Below, one piece after another: positions 16,302-23,431 of a stretch of 64,000 nucleotides of DNA (the stretch's first letter is position 1; each line of letters opens with the position of its first letter). This stretch comes from Gordonia insulae. GTDB taxonomy: Bacteria; Actinomycetota; Actinomycetes; Mycobacteriales; Mycobacteriaceae. The notes beneath the pieces are model-generated. The model was not told the origin of the DNA and did not search any database. It worked only from the letters and a program-made list of their open reading frames with translations. Made by a program: the position numbers and the translations under genes. The DNA is taken from contig NZ_CP033972.1 in the NCBI RefSeq assembly GCF_003855095.1, positions 2,418,001-2,482,000 on the forward strand, given 5' to 3'.

Positions 16302-17537
16302 TCAAGAGAGTTTCGGAACAACCGATAGCGTCCGCGACCCGGTGCCAGTCCGCAGTTGGTCCGCAGTAGATCTCAGAGCGTCCGCGCGAGCACGGTCGAG
16401 AGCGTCCGCCACAGTGCCTAGATCGTCGGGCATGAGATGCCCGTACAGGTCGAGTGTCATGGTCGCTGACTTGTGCCCCAGCATCCGCTGAATCACCTTC
16501 ACGTTCGCACCGGCTGAGATGGCCAGGGACGCGGCAGTGTGGCGCAAACCGTGGGGCACCAACTTGTGCTGACCGATGGTCTTTCGAGCCTCCTGGAATG
16601 CGGAACGGAACTCTCCCGAGTTGCGCAGGAATCCACCGGACAGCGACGGGAAGACCAGTGCGTCGGGATCATCGGGCAGTGCCGCCATGAGCCGGTCGGA
16701 CAGGAACGCAGGCACGGGTACGTCTCTCTCCTGGTGATTCTTCGGTTTGCCCTCCACGAGACCTAGGCCCGCGACCTCGGTCACCGATGACCTCACCCTG
16801 ATCCGTCCTGGCGTTACGTACTTTGCTCTCAGCGCGACTGCCTCACCGAAACGAATCCCGGTGTAGGCCAGAGTGAGCACGAGTAGCTGATGCCTACCGC
16901 AGGCCAGCGCCAGTTGGTTCACGTCAGCATGGGAGAGGTAGACGCGTTCCTCTGACTCCTCGGTATCCCTGGCCAGTTCGATTCCGTCGGCAGGATTCAC
17001 CGCGATCAGCTTGGAACGAATCGCGAACTTGAACACTGAACTCATGAGTTGGTGAGTCTGCGAGATCCGGGACTCGGACAGTCCCTTGTCTTTCCTTCGT
17101 TGGTTTACCCCGGCATCGGTGAGCGAAGAGAACCACTCCTGCAAGGTCAGGTGATCGATCTCCCCTATCGCCACGTCCCCCCACTTCGGCAGAACGACTA
17201 CGTCGAGGATCGACTTGTACCCCGCATAGGTCTTTGGCTTCACGCTGTTCTTCTTCGCGGCGAGCCAAGAGTCAGCGACGGACCTAAACGAAGCCTTAGC
17301 CTTGTTCGGGTCGGTATACGTTCCGGTATTAACCTTCGTAACAACGGAATTGAGATGCTCTTGTGCATCTATCTTGCGCGCGAATGCTTTTGAGTACTCC
17401 CTGTTGCCCACTACCCAACGAGCAAGCCAACGCAGACCCGTCCCATGACGGGCGGAGGGCACACGGTTGCCAGTGTCGGGGTCGAGCTTGGTCCACCGGT
17501 CGTGCACGCCCTGACGATCGTTCCTCTTCGCGCCCAT
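16302..17537 (-). CDS. Tyrosine recombinase (phage integrase), 411 aa
   Basis: The protein has an N-terminal arm-binding domain (to about 85), a SAM-like core-binding domain (residues 85-190, SFRSVADSWLAAKKNS) and a catalytic domain. Catalytic residues are visible: Arg in YTGIRFGEA, HGLRH (His-X-X-Arg), LGH and the nucleophile Tyr in MTLDLYGHL. The stop lies 15 bp from the tRNA-Lys gene and the 3' coding end contains two arm-type repeats. I start at the second ATG (MGAKRNDRQG, 17537), which has a GAGAGG upstream. It should catalyse attP x attB recombination at tRNA-Lys. Confidence 0.93.
   Translation of the reverse strand: MGAKRNDRQGVHDRWTKLDPDTGNRVPSARHGTGLRWLARWVVGNREYSKAFARKIDAQEHLNSVVTKVNTGTYTDPNKAKASFRSVADSWLAAKKNSVKPKTYAGYKSILDVVVLPKWGDVAIGEIDHLTLQEWFSSLTDAGVNQRRKDKGLSESRISQTHQLMSSVFKFAIRSKLIAVNPADGIELARDTEESEERVYLSHADVNQLALACGRHQLLVLTLAYTGIRFGEAVALRAKYVTPGRIRVRSSVTEVAGLGLVEGKPKNHQERDVPVPAFLSDRLMAALPDDPDALVFPSLSGGFLRNSGEFRSAFQEARKTIGQHKLVPHGLRHTAASLAISAGANVKVIQRMLGHKSATMTLDLYGHLMPDDLGTVADALDRARADALRSTADQLRTGTGSRTLSVVPKLS
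16346..16367. repeat. Left arm-type integrase sites
   Basis: The 11-bp unit cagtccgcagt at 16346-16356 is followed directly by a copy with two mismatches (tggtccgcagt, 16357-16367). The same unit occurs three times at the right end in the same orientation. The sites overlap the integrase coding end. Confidence 0.7.
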
Positions 17538-17701
17538 CGCTAAGCCTCTCACCTGCAACGACGCCGCTACGCAACGGCATCACCTGCACTAATCGTACGC
17601 CGAGCGGTGGAACTCCCCCACGCGTGTCACGCCACCCGCGCATAGTGGACGTTGGCCAGTGCGAAAGACGCACGGCAGCAGACGAAGAGAGCGCGTAGAA
17701 C

Positions 17702-17893
17702 GTGGATTCAGTTGTTACACAGATGTTCATGAACACAAACCAAGTATCGGCATACACCGGTATACCCGTGGGGACACTCCGGTACTGGCGACATATCGGC
17801 GAGGGTCCACCGTCGTTTCACATCGGGCGCAGGGTGGTCTACCGGCGTACTGAGATAGAACATTGGCTGTCCAAGCAGGAGGCACGTGGATGA
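17702..17893 (+). CDS. MerR/AlpA-type excisionase (DNA-binding), 63 aa
   Basis: The HTH reads MNTNQVSAYTGIPVGTLRYWRHIGEGPP, followed by the wing FHIGRRVVYRRTEIEHWL, standard for small excisionases. The GTG at 17702 gives 63 residues; ATGs at 17723 or 17729 would give a tighter domain. It diverges from the integrase across a 164-bp control region. Its TGA overlaps the ATG of a truncated integrase-like frame, the usual xis-int arrangement. Confidence 0.82.
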   Translation: MDSVVTQMFMNTNQVSAYTGIPVGTLRYWRHIGEGPPSFHIGRRVVYRRTEIEHWLSKQEARG

Positions 17894-17985
17894 CTCGATC
17901 AAAGTTCGGCACTGTGTGCCAACTGCCCTCGGACCGGTTCTCCAAGCGACGTAGAACGCCGCCCTCACCTACGACTTGGGCGTGA
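17890..17985 (+). pseudogene. Possible vestigial second integrase N-terminus, 31 codons
   Basis: The frame overlaps the excisionase stop (ATGA) and encodes MTRSKFGTVCQLPSDRF, which resembles the opening of Streptomyces-plasmid-type integrases (FGxxRxLPSGRYxAR). It degenerates after residue 20 and stops. I infer the remnant of an integrase once cotranscribed with the excisionase, replaced by the integrase at 16302-17537. A chance small frame cannot be excluded. Confidence 0.4.
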
Positions 17986-18194
17986 TCGTGCAGGCTGTCC
18001 ACCACAAGAGTCACCACAGGCATATGCACAGGCCATCGCGCATGTTCGCAAGCTGTCCCCATCCGACTCACAGGTTCCTGACAGGGTTGTGCACAGTCCG
18101 GTTTGATCACAGAGTCAGATCTGCGCAGTCTAATCGTGGGTAGCGGATCACCAGTACAACGAAGCTGGCGACTGGACACGAAGGGCATCGAACA

Positions 18195-18362
18195 ATGGCC
18201 GTTGCACACCTGGCGCTTGCACTCGCGGGAATTGCGAGCGTGAGCATGGCTCTTGAGCGGGTCGTCTCAATCCACATAGCGTTACGCAAGGTCCCACCGG
18301 GCAAACGGGCAGAGGTGCTGCGCGCACTCGCGACCTGCCTAAGACGCGAACGGCTTCGATGA
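18195..18362 (+). CDS. Small single-helix membrane protein, 55 aa
   Basis: Residues 1-21 (MAVAHLALALAGIASVSMALE) form one hydrophobic helix. A basic amphipathic tail follows, including RKVPPGKRAEVLRALATCLRRE. The end overlaps the HNH gene's end by 24 bp on the other strand. No family is recognised and no strong ribosome site is visible. The hydrophobic/basic layout is regular enough to be a real gene. Confidence 0.5.
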   Translation: MAVAHLALALAGIASVSMALERVVSIHIALRKVPPGKRAEVLRALATCLRRERLR

Positions 18363-18989
18363 CATTCGCCTACGCTTGTCAGCTACAGCCTGCTCGGATC
18401 TGCCAGTCTCATACGCTATTTCATAGTTGGCGAGATCCGTTGACAATAGGTCGATCTCCGCATCAGTCCACCAGTAACTGGGATTCGATGCGCGCGAGCC
18501 TCTTTTGGCGTCGTAGACCTTGCCATGCTCACGAGTGCATGCACGGCAGAATCTCTTGACATGACCGGTCTTCGAGGTCCACGTGTAGAGATTGTCACCA
18601 GAGTATGGGTGACCGTGTGGACAATGGGTTCTACTTGCGGGTCCGCGTCCGTTGCGGCGTGCATCCCGAATGTTCTCCAATTGCGCTGTCCACCTCAGGT
18701 TCTCGGCACGATAGTCAGTCTTCACATCGTTGTAGTGGGCGCACACTGCGCCGTCGAATGGCTACGGTCCGTGAAACGCTCGACACACGGCGTGATGAAC
18801 CATTAGCTGATGCTTGCGACCATCGCCGTAAACCGGGACGCGCGGATAGCCCTGTCTGTCAATCCTCCGCTTTAGCAGCCTATTTGACTTTGTCGAGAAG
18901 ACGTGACCGGCAGACGACACGATGTAGCTCGGATAGTCAGGGATGCAACGCCATTCGAGCAGAGATGGAGCCTTGTATTCTGTTGTCAT
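18339..18989 (-). pseudogene. NUMOD4-HNH endonuclease interrupted by an in-frame amber codon
   Basis: Residues 10-35 match NUMOD4 (WRCIPDYPSYIVSSAGHVFS). HNH motifs follow (MVHHAVCRAFHGP, then CAHYNDVKTDYRAENLRWT), then a possible zinc pair (CPHGHPY... CRACTREHG) and a C-terminal HTH-like segment. A single TAG at 18762-18764 splits the frame after HGP; the reading frame is unchanged on both sides and the HNH domain spans the stop. The continuous frame is 217 codons. Read-through would give a normal homing-type endonuclease; otherwise it is a one-base nonsense pseudogene. Confidence 0.75.
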
Positions 18990-19299
18990 ATAGCCTATTT
19001 CGAGGATGGTAATGGGATCTACTTGCTATGGGGTTGAGGAGCCGGGGAAAAATGTCCGCAATGGGCGGAGTTGCAGCGGCCCTCGAAAGGGGACCATCCC
19101 CCCACCCTTCACTCTGGACCCTCACAGAGGCCTCTCATTGCCTCCCTGCCGGGACAGAACGGGTCCGTCGTCACTCACTACCCGCCACTCAAAACACACC
19201 GGGAGAATCGCACTCAGAGCCTCATCGTCTCAGAGCTACACCGCATGAATGTCATTGCGGCACACCGCACTACACGCCGCACAACCACGAATTCCATTG
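18990..19299. other. 310 bp with no recognised gene
   Basis: The gap lies between the ADP-ribosyltransferase-like gene and the HNH frame, both on the minus strand. I see no conserved coding frame, strong palindrome or ribosome site apart from the region just before the HNH ATG. Confidence 0.5.
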
Positions 19300-20016
19300 T
19301 CACGCACCGGTCCTCAGGCGAAAGAACGCAATTGTCGATGCTGGAGTGGGATTGGCCATCTTCTCTATCCCTTTCACTCCCCGTGCATCACAGACGAATT
19401 CATTCAGGTTGCCGTGCACCGGGCCACCTACCCAATCGGCCCACCTACTAGATCCACCATCGCCAATGTACGCGAGGAGTCTGTCGGTTGGCATGTCGAC
19501 TGAGAACACTTCTCGACTCGTGCCGAACGATGCTGCACCGAAAACTGTTGCGGCATTCGATGACCACGAAAGTCCTTCCGATACAGACTCATCAGTGCTC
19601 GCTTGATAGAGCCGAATGGATTCTGTTGGCAATTCGCATGATTCAAAGTCAGATGTTAAACCATCACGTCGAAAGAGATCGATCCATTGTGTATTCGTCA
19701 GTGCATCACAGGCTTTGAGATAGAACGAAGGCACTAAGCCTGGGTAGCGCTCTACCTCGATGTGCAGTAGATGGATTGGACGATACGCAATTGGCGTGTC
19801 CCGTAGATACTCACGACATCCCGGGCAGCGAGGGCCACCACGGCTCGATGGGGCACACCTGTGTCCTGCAACCGATCCCATCGGTACGGCAGACTCGCAG
19901 CGGGTACACCAGGAGTAGTCACTGGGGTAGTGGGCGGACAGACACCATGCACATAGCCCGCGAGCCTGCACTGAATCCCCCTGGCACGACTGGCATTTGA
20001 TCAGACTGAAATACAT
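19300..20016 (-). CDS. Zinc-ribbon plus ADP-ribosyltransferase-like protein, 238 aa
   Basis: The N-terminal 75 residues hold four CxxC pairs (CQSC, CAWC, CTRC, CPGC), suggesting two zinc ribbons. From residue 95 the sequence parallels the upstream gene: HIEVERYPGLV, IRLYQAS, EGLSWSSNAA, MPTDRLLAYI and NEFVCDARG. The order resembles an R-S-E ADP-ribosyltransferase core with the Ser in GLSWS and the Glu in NEFV, but the expected Arg is Gln (LYQAS; the paralogue has LYRGA). The ATG at 20016 fits best; GTG at 20049 is possible. Fold assignment is inference from motif order. Confidence 0.55.
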   Translation of the reverse strand: MYFSLIKCQSCQGDSVQARGLCAWCLSAHYPSDYSWCTRCESAVPMGSVAGHRCAPSSRGGPRCPGCREYLRDTPIAYRPIHLLHIEVERYPGLVPSFYLKACDALTNTQWIDLFRRDGLTSDFESCELPTESIRLYQASTDESVSEGLSWSSNAATVFGAASFGTSREVFSVDMPTDRLLAYIGDGGSSRWADWVGGPVHGNLNEFVCDARGVKGIEKMANPTPASTIAFFRLRTGA

Positions 20017-20023
20017 TTTGGTA

Positions 20024-20613
20024 TCACCATTTTCCCCATGAACGACCACCGAGCGTGACAGCGGCTAGTGCGCGTAGCTCGACGGAGGGCTGGACGGGGC
20101 ACACCTGGACATCCGTGAATCCAACTGGGTCACAGACGTACTCGGGGGTACCGATGTGAATCGCCCACCAACTATCGGCGCGTACTTCGGTGAGCCGTGA
20201 ATGATGCACGCCAGCAATCGTTCTGGCGGCATGAATGCCTGAAACACTTTGCGCCCACCACCGGCTGATGCGGCGAGTACTGCGCTGTCGAGAGAGGGGG
20301 ACCACGACAAACCCACTCCTACAGTCTCTTCGGTCGCACCTCGGTACAGCACGACCGGCTCTGTGGGTGGCCGGGCAGGCTCAAAGTCCACCGTGTGCCC
20401 AGCTCTACGGAACCACCCGATCCACTCAGCGGCATCTGTTGCATTGCAGTCTTTTTCATAGAAGGCGGCGACTAGCCCGGGGTAGTTCTCTATCTCGATG
20501 TGGCGCAGATGCAGTGGTCGGGTTTCCCTCGGCTCAACCCACGACATCGGGTAGTTACACCCGGGGCAGCGATCCGACCTACGCCTACCAGTCATGTTCT
20601 CTACGTGCATCAT
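20024..20613 (-). pseudogene. Paralogous ADP-ribosyltransferase-like protein, frameshifted in a G/C run
   Basis: The frame from 20613 begins with CPGCNYPM and contains HIEIENYPGLV, VVLYRGATEETVGVGLSWS and MPPERLLAC, paralogous to the next gene. It leaves the alignment after VGGRFTSVP and stops at 20065 (182 aa). Adding one base to the five-base G run at 20144-20148 continues the match as EYVCD, with exactly the spacing of the paralogue. That frame ends at 20024, 8 bp before the paralogue's ATG. The lesion removes the presumed catalytic Glu. It may be a true mutation, phase variation or an assembly error. Confidence 0.6.
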
Positions 20614-20633
20614 TCCCTCTCAAAACAGAAGTA

Positions 20634-21075
20634 GCGCCCGGTCTCCTCTGCGCTTCCCGGGCGCATGACATGACCAGGACCTGTACGACGACAGGAGGAA
20701 CACAGAATGGTCGCGCTCAACGGAATTGAATTAGAGCAGAGGAGATCGGGCGTACCCCAGGCCTAGGAGATCAGAGGCGTGGGGAAGTTAGTTGCCCCGG
20801 TGCAGCTTTCACCACACCGGGGACTTGTGCTCGTACTGAGCGGGCAGACCTGATAGGGTCCCTAACCGATACCAAACGGTTGAATAACTAGTGCCTTGGC
20901 ACATTCTACGGGTGCCAAGTACCGGAACGGGCTTGTAGCCCGACTCAATTGAGTCAACCCACTATCCGGCGAGTGGGAAGTGTTGGGAGGGCCACCCGGG
21001 GCAGAACGCTCGGGCTGATTCGAATGTAGCTGTCCCCGGGTGGATCTCCGTTGCCATGTGGACAGGTAGCTGTCC
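20634..21075 (+). ncRNA. Candidate large structured RNA (about 440 nt, many helices)
   Basis: Helices follow each other with little single-stranded DNA. There is an 18-bp pairing 20634-20651/20736-20753 and a 10-position stem with one G-G mismatch at 20755-20784. Further stems lie at 20795-20822, 20847-20860, 20864-20881, 20895-20919, 20928-20942 and 20958-20977, with a 10-bp stem plus 3-bp extension at 20992-21043 and a last one at 21060-21075. The 18-bp helix has two G-U pairs if read on the plus strand, which would be C-A mismatches on the minus strand, so I favour plus. An alternative local hairpin (20634-20641/20657-20664) competes with it. A packaging or replication site is the alternative. 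Confidence 0.5.
20707..20766 (+). CDS. Possible 19-residue leader peptide inside the structured region
   Basis: A consensus AGGAGG at 20693-20698 stands 8 nt before an ATG that opens a 19-codon frame (MVALNGIELEQRRSGVPQA). The ribosome site is partly in the 3' arm of a hairpin (CCTGT 20680-20684/ACAGG 20691-20695). It may be coincidental in an otherwise structural RNA. Confidence 0.25.
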   Translation: MVALNGIELEQRRSGVPQA

Positions 21076-21124
21076 GTATCAGTTGCTCCACACTCAGGTT
21101 ATTGATTTGTGTTTCTTTCTGACA

Positions 21125-21146
21125 CTTCACCTATGGCGAGGTGAAG
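21125..21146 (-). terminator. Hairpin directly after the capsid gene
   Basis: A perfect 8-bp stem (CTTCACCT/AGGTGAAG, 6-nt loop) starts 4 bp beyond the capsid stop codon on the minus strand. No T-run follows, so it may end the transcript weakly or protect the mRNA 3' end. Confidence 0.55.
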
Positions 21147-21149
21147 AAC

Positions 21150-21998
21150 TTAGCTGCCCTGGTTAGACAGTCGCACAATCACATTCGGGTTGACGACTCC
21201 AAAGGCGATGCGGGCGCGAGCCTTAACAGCAACCTTGTCCGACACGAAGTAGACAGAGTCATCGCGCTCCACGGTCGTATCGACCCGCATCACTGCAACG
21301 AAACCATTCAGGTCAATCGCGTATGCGGTTCCCTGGGGCACACCGGTCGAAACGATCAGCGGCACGCCATTAATCGCGAAACGGGTCGGGACAGTCACGT
21401 CTGCCGTGAGGAGTCCTCGGTTGGACCCGGTAGCCTCTTTGAGCTTGGCAAGTGCAGTAGCGTCGGCAGCGTTGACGACGAAAGCTGTTGCCTGCCCCCC
21501 GTTTGCAGAGATCACGCCTAGCGCCTCCACGAAGGCATCAAGATTGAGATTTGAGTCAGCGTCCCAATCCACATCTTCGATGTCGGCGTCGAGGAGTCCG
21601 GCGGGCGCCGGGGCAGAGGCGGAGCCGAACGCAGCGAGGTCAACCTTGCGGGCGATGGAAGCTGCCAGACCGCGACCGATCACCTCACCGGCCTCAGGCG
21701 AAGAGTCTTCCGCGAGTTCTTTGGTGATCACGGAGATGCCCGCCACTTTGACGGGAGTCACTGAGACAGTGTCGAAGTCAGCATCGCTGATCTGAATGTC
21801 GTTTCCTTCGGCCACCCACGCGGCACCGGCGTCAGCGGCGACGACGGGAATATCCATCACGTGCGACGAGGTACGAACGAGGGTTGAAACCGGGGCACCA
21901 AGCGCTACGGCCTGATCACGCAAAGGCTGTTCAATAAGGTTCCCGAACTCGTGCGGGAGAAAGCCGCTGTTTCCAGCGGTAGTAGTCATGTTAGTCAT
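21150..21998 (-). CDS. HK97-fold major capsid protein, 282 aa
   Basis: The sequence has the layout of phage HK97-type capsids (Phage_capsid family). The N-terminal segment GFLPHEFGNLIEQPLRDQAVAL leads to IPVVAADAGAAWVAEGNDI (E-loop region), then TPVKVAGISVITKELAEDS, a spine helix near residue 110, the A-domain, and a C-terminus with AVMRVDTTVERDDSVYFVSDKVAVKARARIAFGVVNP. At 282 residues it lacks the roughly 100-residue N-terminal delta domain of HK97, consistent with scaffolding by the separate gene just upstream. It should assemble the shell of the satellite or phage particle. Confidence 0.88.
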   Translation of the reverse strand: MTNMTTTAGNSGFLPHEFGNLIEQPLRDQAVALGAPVSTLVRTSSHVMDIPVVAADAGAAWVAEGNDIQISDADFDTVSVTPVKVAGISVITKELAEDSSPEAGEVIGRGLAASIARKVDLAAFGSASAPAPAGLLDADIEDVDWDADSNLNLDAFVEALGVISANGGQATAFVVNAADATALAKLKEATGSNRGLLTADVTVPTRFAINGVPLIVSTGVPQGTAYAIDLNGFVAVMRVDTTVERDDSVYFVSDKVAVKARARIAFGVVNPNVIVRLSNQGS

Positions 21999-22006
21999 TA
22001 GATGTC

Positions 22007-22039
22007 TCTCAAATGTGTTTTAGATCAATAGATTTGAGA
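22007..22039. promoter_or_regulatory. Inverted repeat in the capsid mRNA leader
   Basis: Perfect 8-bp arms TCTCAAAT and ATTTGAGA enclose 17 nt, starting 9 bp upstream of the capsid ATG. In RNA the stem would sit close to the ribosome site, so it could modulate translation. An operator role is possible too. Confidence 0.4.
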
Positions 22040-22122
22040 AGACAGGTTCTGCCTGTGTTCAGTTGTGCCCGTCTAGGGCTTAAAGCGTTGCGACTCCCGT
22101 TGTGCGCCTGGCACTTACAGAG

Positions 22123-22551
22123 TCAGTTCTGCGGCCCGATGATGTCGGACCAATTCGGTTCGGTGCGAGCGGACTTCGTATCGCGCCCACTTGCACCACT
22201 CATCACGCGACCCTGGACCCGTGAGGGTAGGTCGGCTCTGATGGATGCTTCGAGGGCACTTAGCCTTTCAGCGTCCACAGATCCATCATCCGTGAACAGT
22301 GAATCGATGTCGTCAGTATTCGCCCTGATCGCCCATAGGGGCAGATCCGTTGATTCCCTGAGCCTTCGATCGCGGTCCTCCTGGGTCCGCTTCTGCTCGG
22401 CATCCTGAGTGGTCTGCTGAAGATCGGCTAGCTGTGTGTTCGCTGTCTCTAATTCGGCTTGCACAGAGCGCAATTCGGTGCGATACCGTGCCGCCTCTGC
22501 CCGTGCATCTTTGAGCGCGGATAGAGCGTCCTCGTGGGAAAGCTCAGGCAT
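22123..22551 (-). CDS. Coiled-coil scaffold-like protein, 142 aa
   Basis: Residues 5-65 form a heptad-rich coiled coil (DALSALKDARAEAARYRTELRSV...), followed by a helical region and a short C-terminal tail ending WSDIIGPQN. Highly charged coiled-coil proteins with a small C-terminal tail immediately before a capsid gene are typically scaffolding proteins that guide shell assembly. The gene overlaps the preceding small gene by 8 bp and lies 124 bp upstream of the capsid start. Function is inferred from shape and position, not from a family match. Confidence 0.62.
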   Translation of the reverse strand: MPELSHEDALSALKDARAEAARYRTELRSVQAELETANTQLADLQQTTQDAEQKRTQEDRDRRLRESTDLPLWAIRANTDDIDSLFTDDGSVDAERLSALEASIRADLPSRVQGRVMSGASGRDTKSARTEPNWSDIIGPQN

Positions 22552-22789
22552 CCGAGCCTCCTCGGTTCAAATACCCTAGGCGTAGAACGGGATTCGCGAC
22601 CCACTCAACAGACGTTGTCTCGTAGATCCCATCGTCGGTAATCTCCGTGACCGTGATCGGTTGTGGGCCAGTAGGAATGTCCACTGACTCGGGAGTGGGC
22701 TTCTGGCCATGCTCCCGGCGTTCGTTCACGCTGTCGATGAGATCTCGGAGGTTGTTGAGACCTGTTTCGGCATAGGGGTTGTCAATCAT
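22544..22789 (-). CDS. Small phage-type protein of unknown function, 81 aa
   Basis: It is a soluble protein beginning MIDNPYAETGLNNLRDLIDSVNERREHG. The C-terminal half alternates strands (ITVTEITDDGIYETTSVEWVANPVLRLGYL). It is cotranscribed with and overlaps the scaffold-like gene, so a role in head assembly is plausible. A GGAGTCACG ribosome site precedes the ATG. No family is recognised. Confidence 0.6.
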   Translation of the reverse strand: MIDNPYAETGLNNLRDLIDSVNERREHGQKPTPESVDIPTGPQPITVTEITDDGIYETTSVEWVANPVLRLGYLNRGGSDA

Positions 22790-22817
22790 CGTGACTCCTG
22801 GTCATCGAATAGTGTTC

Positions 22818-22967
22818 TTACAGTTCTTCATCCGGCGTGTACTGGTCGACTTCACGGATGAACTGATCGGCTTGCTTGGCTTTGCGGGCGAGGTATGCGC
22901 GAGCCTCTTCGGACAGGTCGGGATCATCGAGCTGTTCGTGGGGACGCCGGTACTCTTCGTTGTTCAC
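22818..22967 (-). CDS. Small charged protein, 49 aa
   Basis: A GTG start overlaps the preceding TGA (GTGA). The product (MNNEEYRRPHEQLDDPDLSE, then EARAYLARKAKQADQFIREV) is a highly charged helix with an acidic end. Position in a tightly coupled string of small genes supports its reality. The function is unknown. Confidence 0.6.
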   Translation of the reverse strand: MNNEEYRRPHEQLDDPDLSEEARAYLARKAKQADQFIREVDQYTPDEEL

Positions 22968-23131
22968 TGGCAATCGCCGCCTTTCATCCACTGCGCAGGC
23001 GTCACTGCACGCGGGCCGTGCTCGGTGAGGAACTGATCGAGCTCATCCCGAAGCTGTAGCGCGTTGGCAGGCGTGAGCATGACCAACCCACAGAGGATCA
23101 GGCGTCCATCCCGCTGTTCTAGGTATCTCAT
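22964..23131 (-). CDS. Small protein of unknown function, 55 aa
   Basis: The frame starts MRYLEQRDGRLILCGLVMLT and continues into a helix (PANALQLRDELDQFLTEHGP). It lies upstream of and overlaps the 49-residue gene. The first half could form two short strands; no motif is recognised. The ribosome site is weak (GGAAA, 7 nt before ATG). Confidence 0.55.
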   Translation of the reverse strand: MRYLEQRDGRLILCGLVMLTPANALQLRDELDQFLTEHGPRAVTPAQWMKGGDCQ

Positions 23132-23245
23132 AGGGGTTTCCGTATTCTGTTGTGTGTTACTGGCTCTCAGATCGACGGAGAGACGATTACAGCGCGTCCC
23201 CGGTACTGAGTGACCGAAACGAGTTGCCGACGCTTAGAACGTCTC

Positions 23246-23431
23246 TCACGAGAGATGCCATACGCCTTTACTTTTGGTCATCTTCTCCATGACAGCCGGA
23301 ACGCGACAGGACCGATAGTCTCGGTGCGCGAAGAAGGCACGCTCGTCGGCGAAGTCTTCGCAGCAGTAAACGCAGTGTCGAACAGCAGGATTGAACGGTG
23401 TACGGCAGCATGAGATCGGCTTAGTCTTCAC
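23246..23431 (-). CDS. Zinc-finger-like small phage protein, 61 aa
   Basis: The core is HCVYCCEDFADERAFFAHRDYRSC, a CxxC...F...H...C arrangement like the small zinc-finger proteins often found in actinophage genomes, with a GVW near the end as in that group. It starts at a GTG that overlaps the upstream stop (GTGA). It probably binds nucleic acid or a protein partner. The precise role is unknown. Confidence 0.62.
   Translation of the reverse strand: MKTKPISCCRTPFNPAVRHCVYCCEDFADERAFFAHRDYRSCRVPAVMEKMTKSKGVWHLS

Noticed and set aside
17727..18209. 160-codon minus-strand frame opposite the excisionase
   Set aside because: It overlaps the well-supported excisionase completely and lacks a ribosome site, motif or sensible composition.
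19028..19606. Plus-strand frames opposite the ART-like gene
   Set aside because: The sequence is proline/serine/histidine-rich without motif, whereas the minus strand shows a paralogous, domain-bearing protein.
21125..21146. Part of the large structured RNA
   Set aside because: It is a separate hairpin tight against the capsid stop codon and more simply explained as the 3' end of the capsid transcript.
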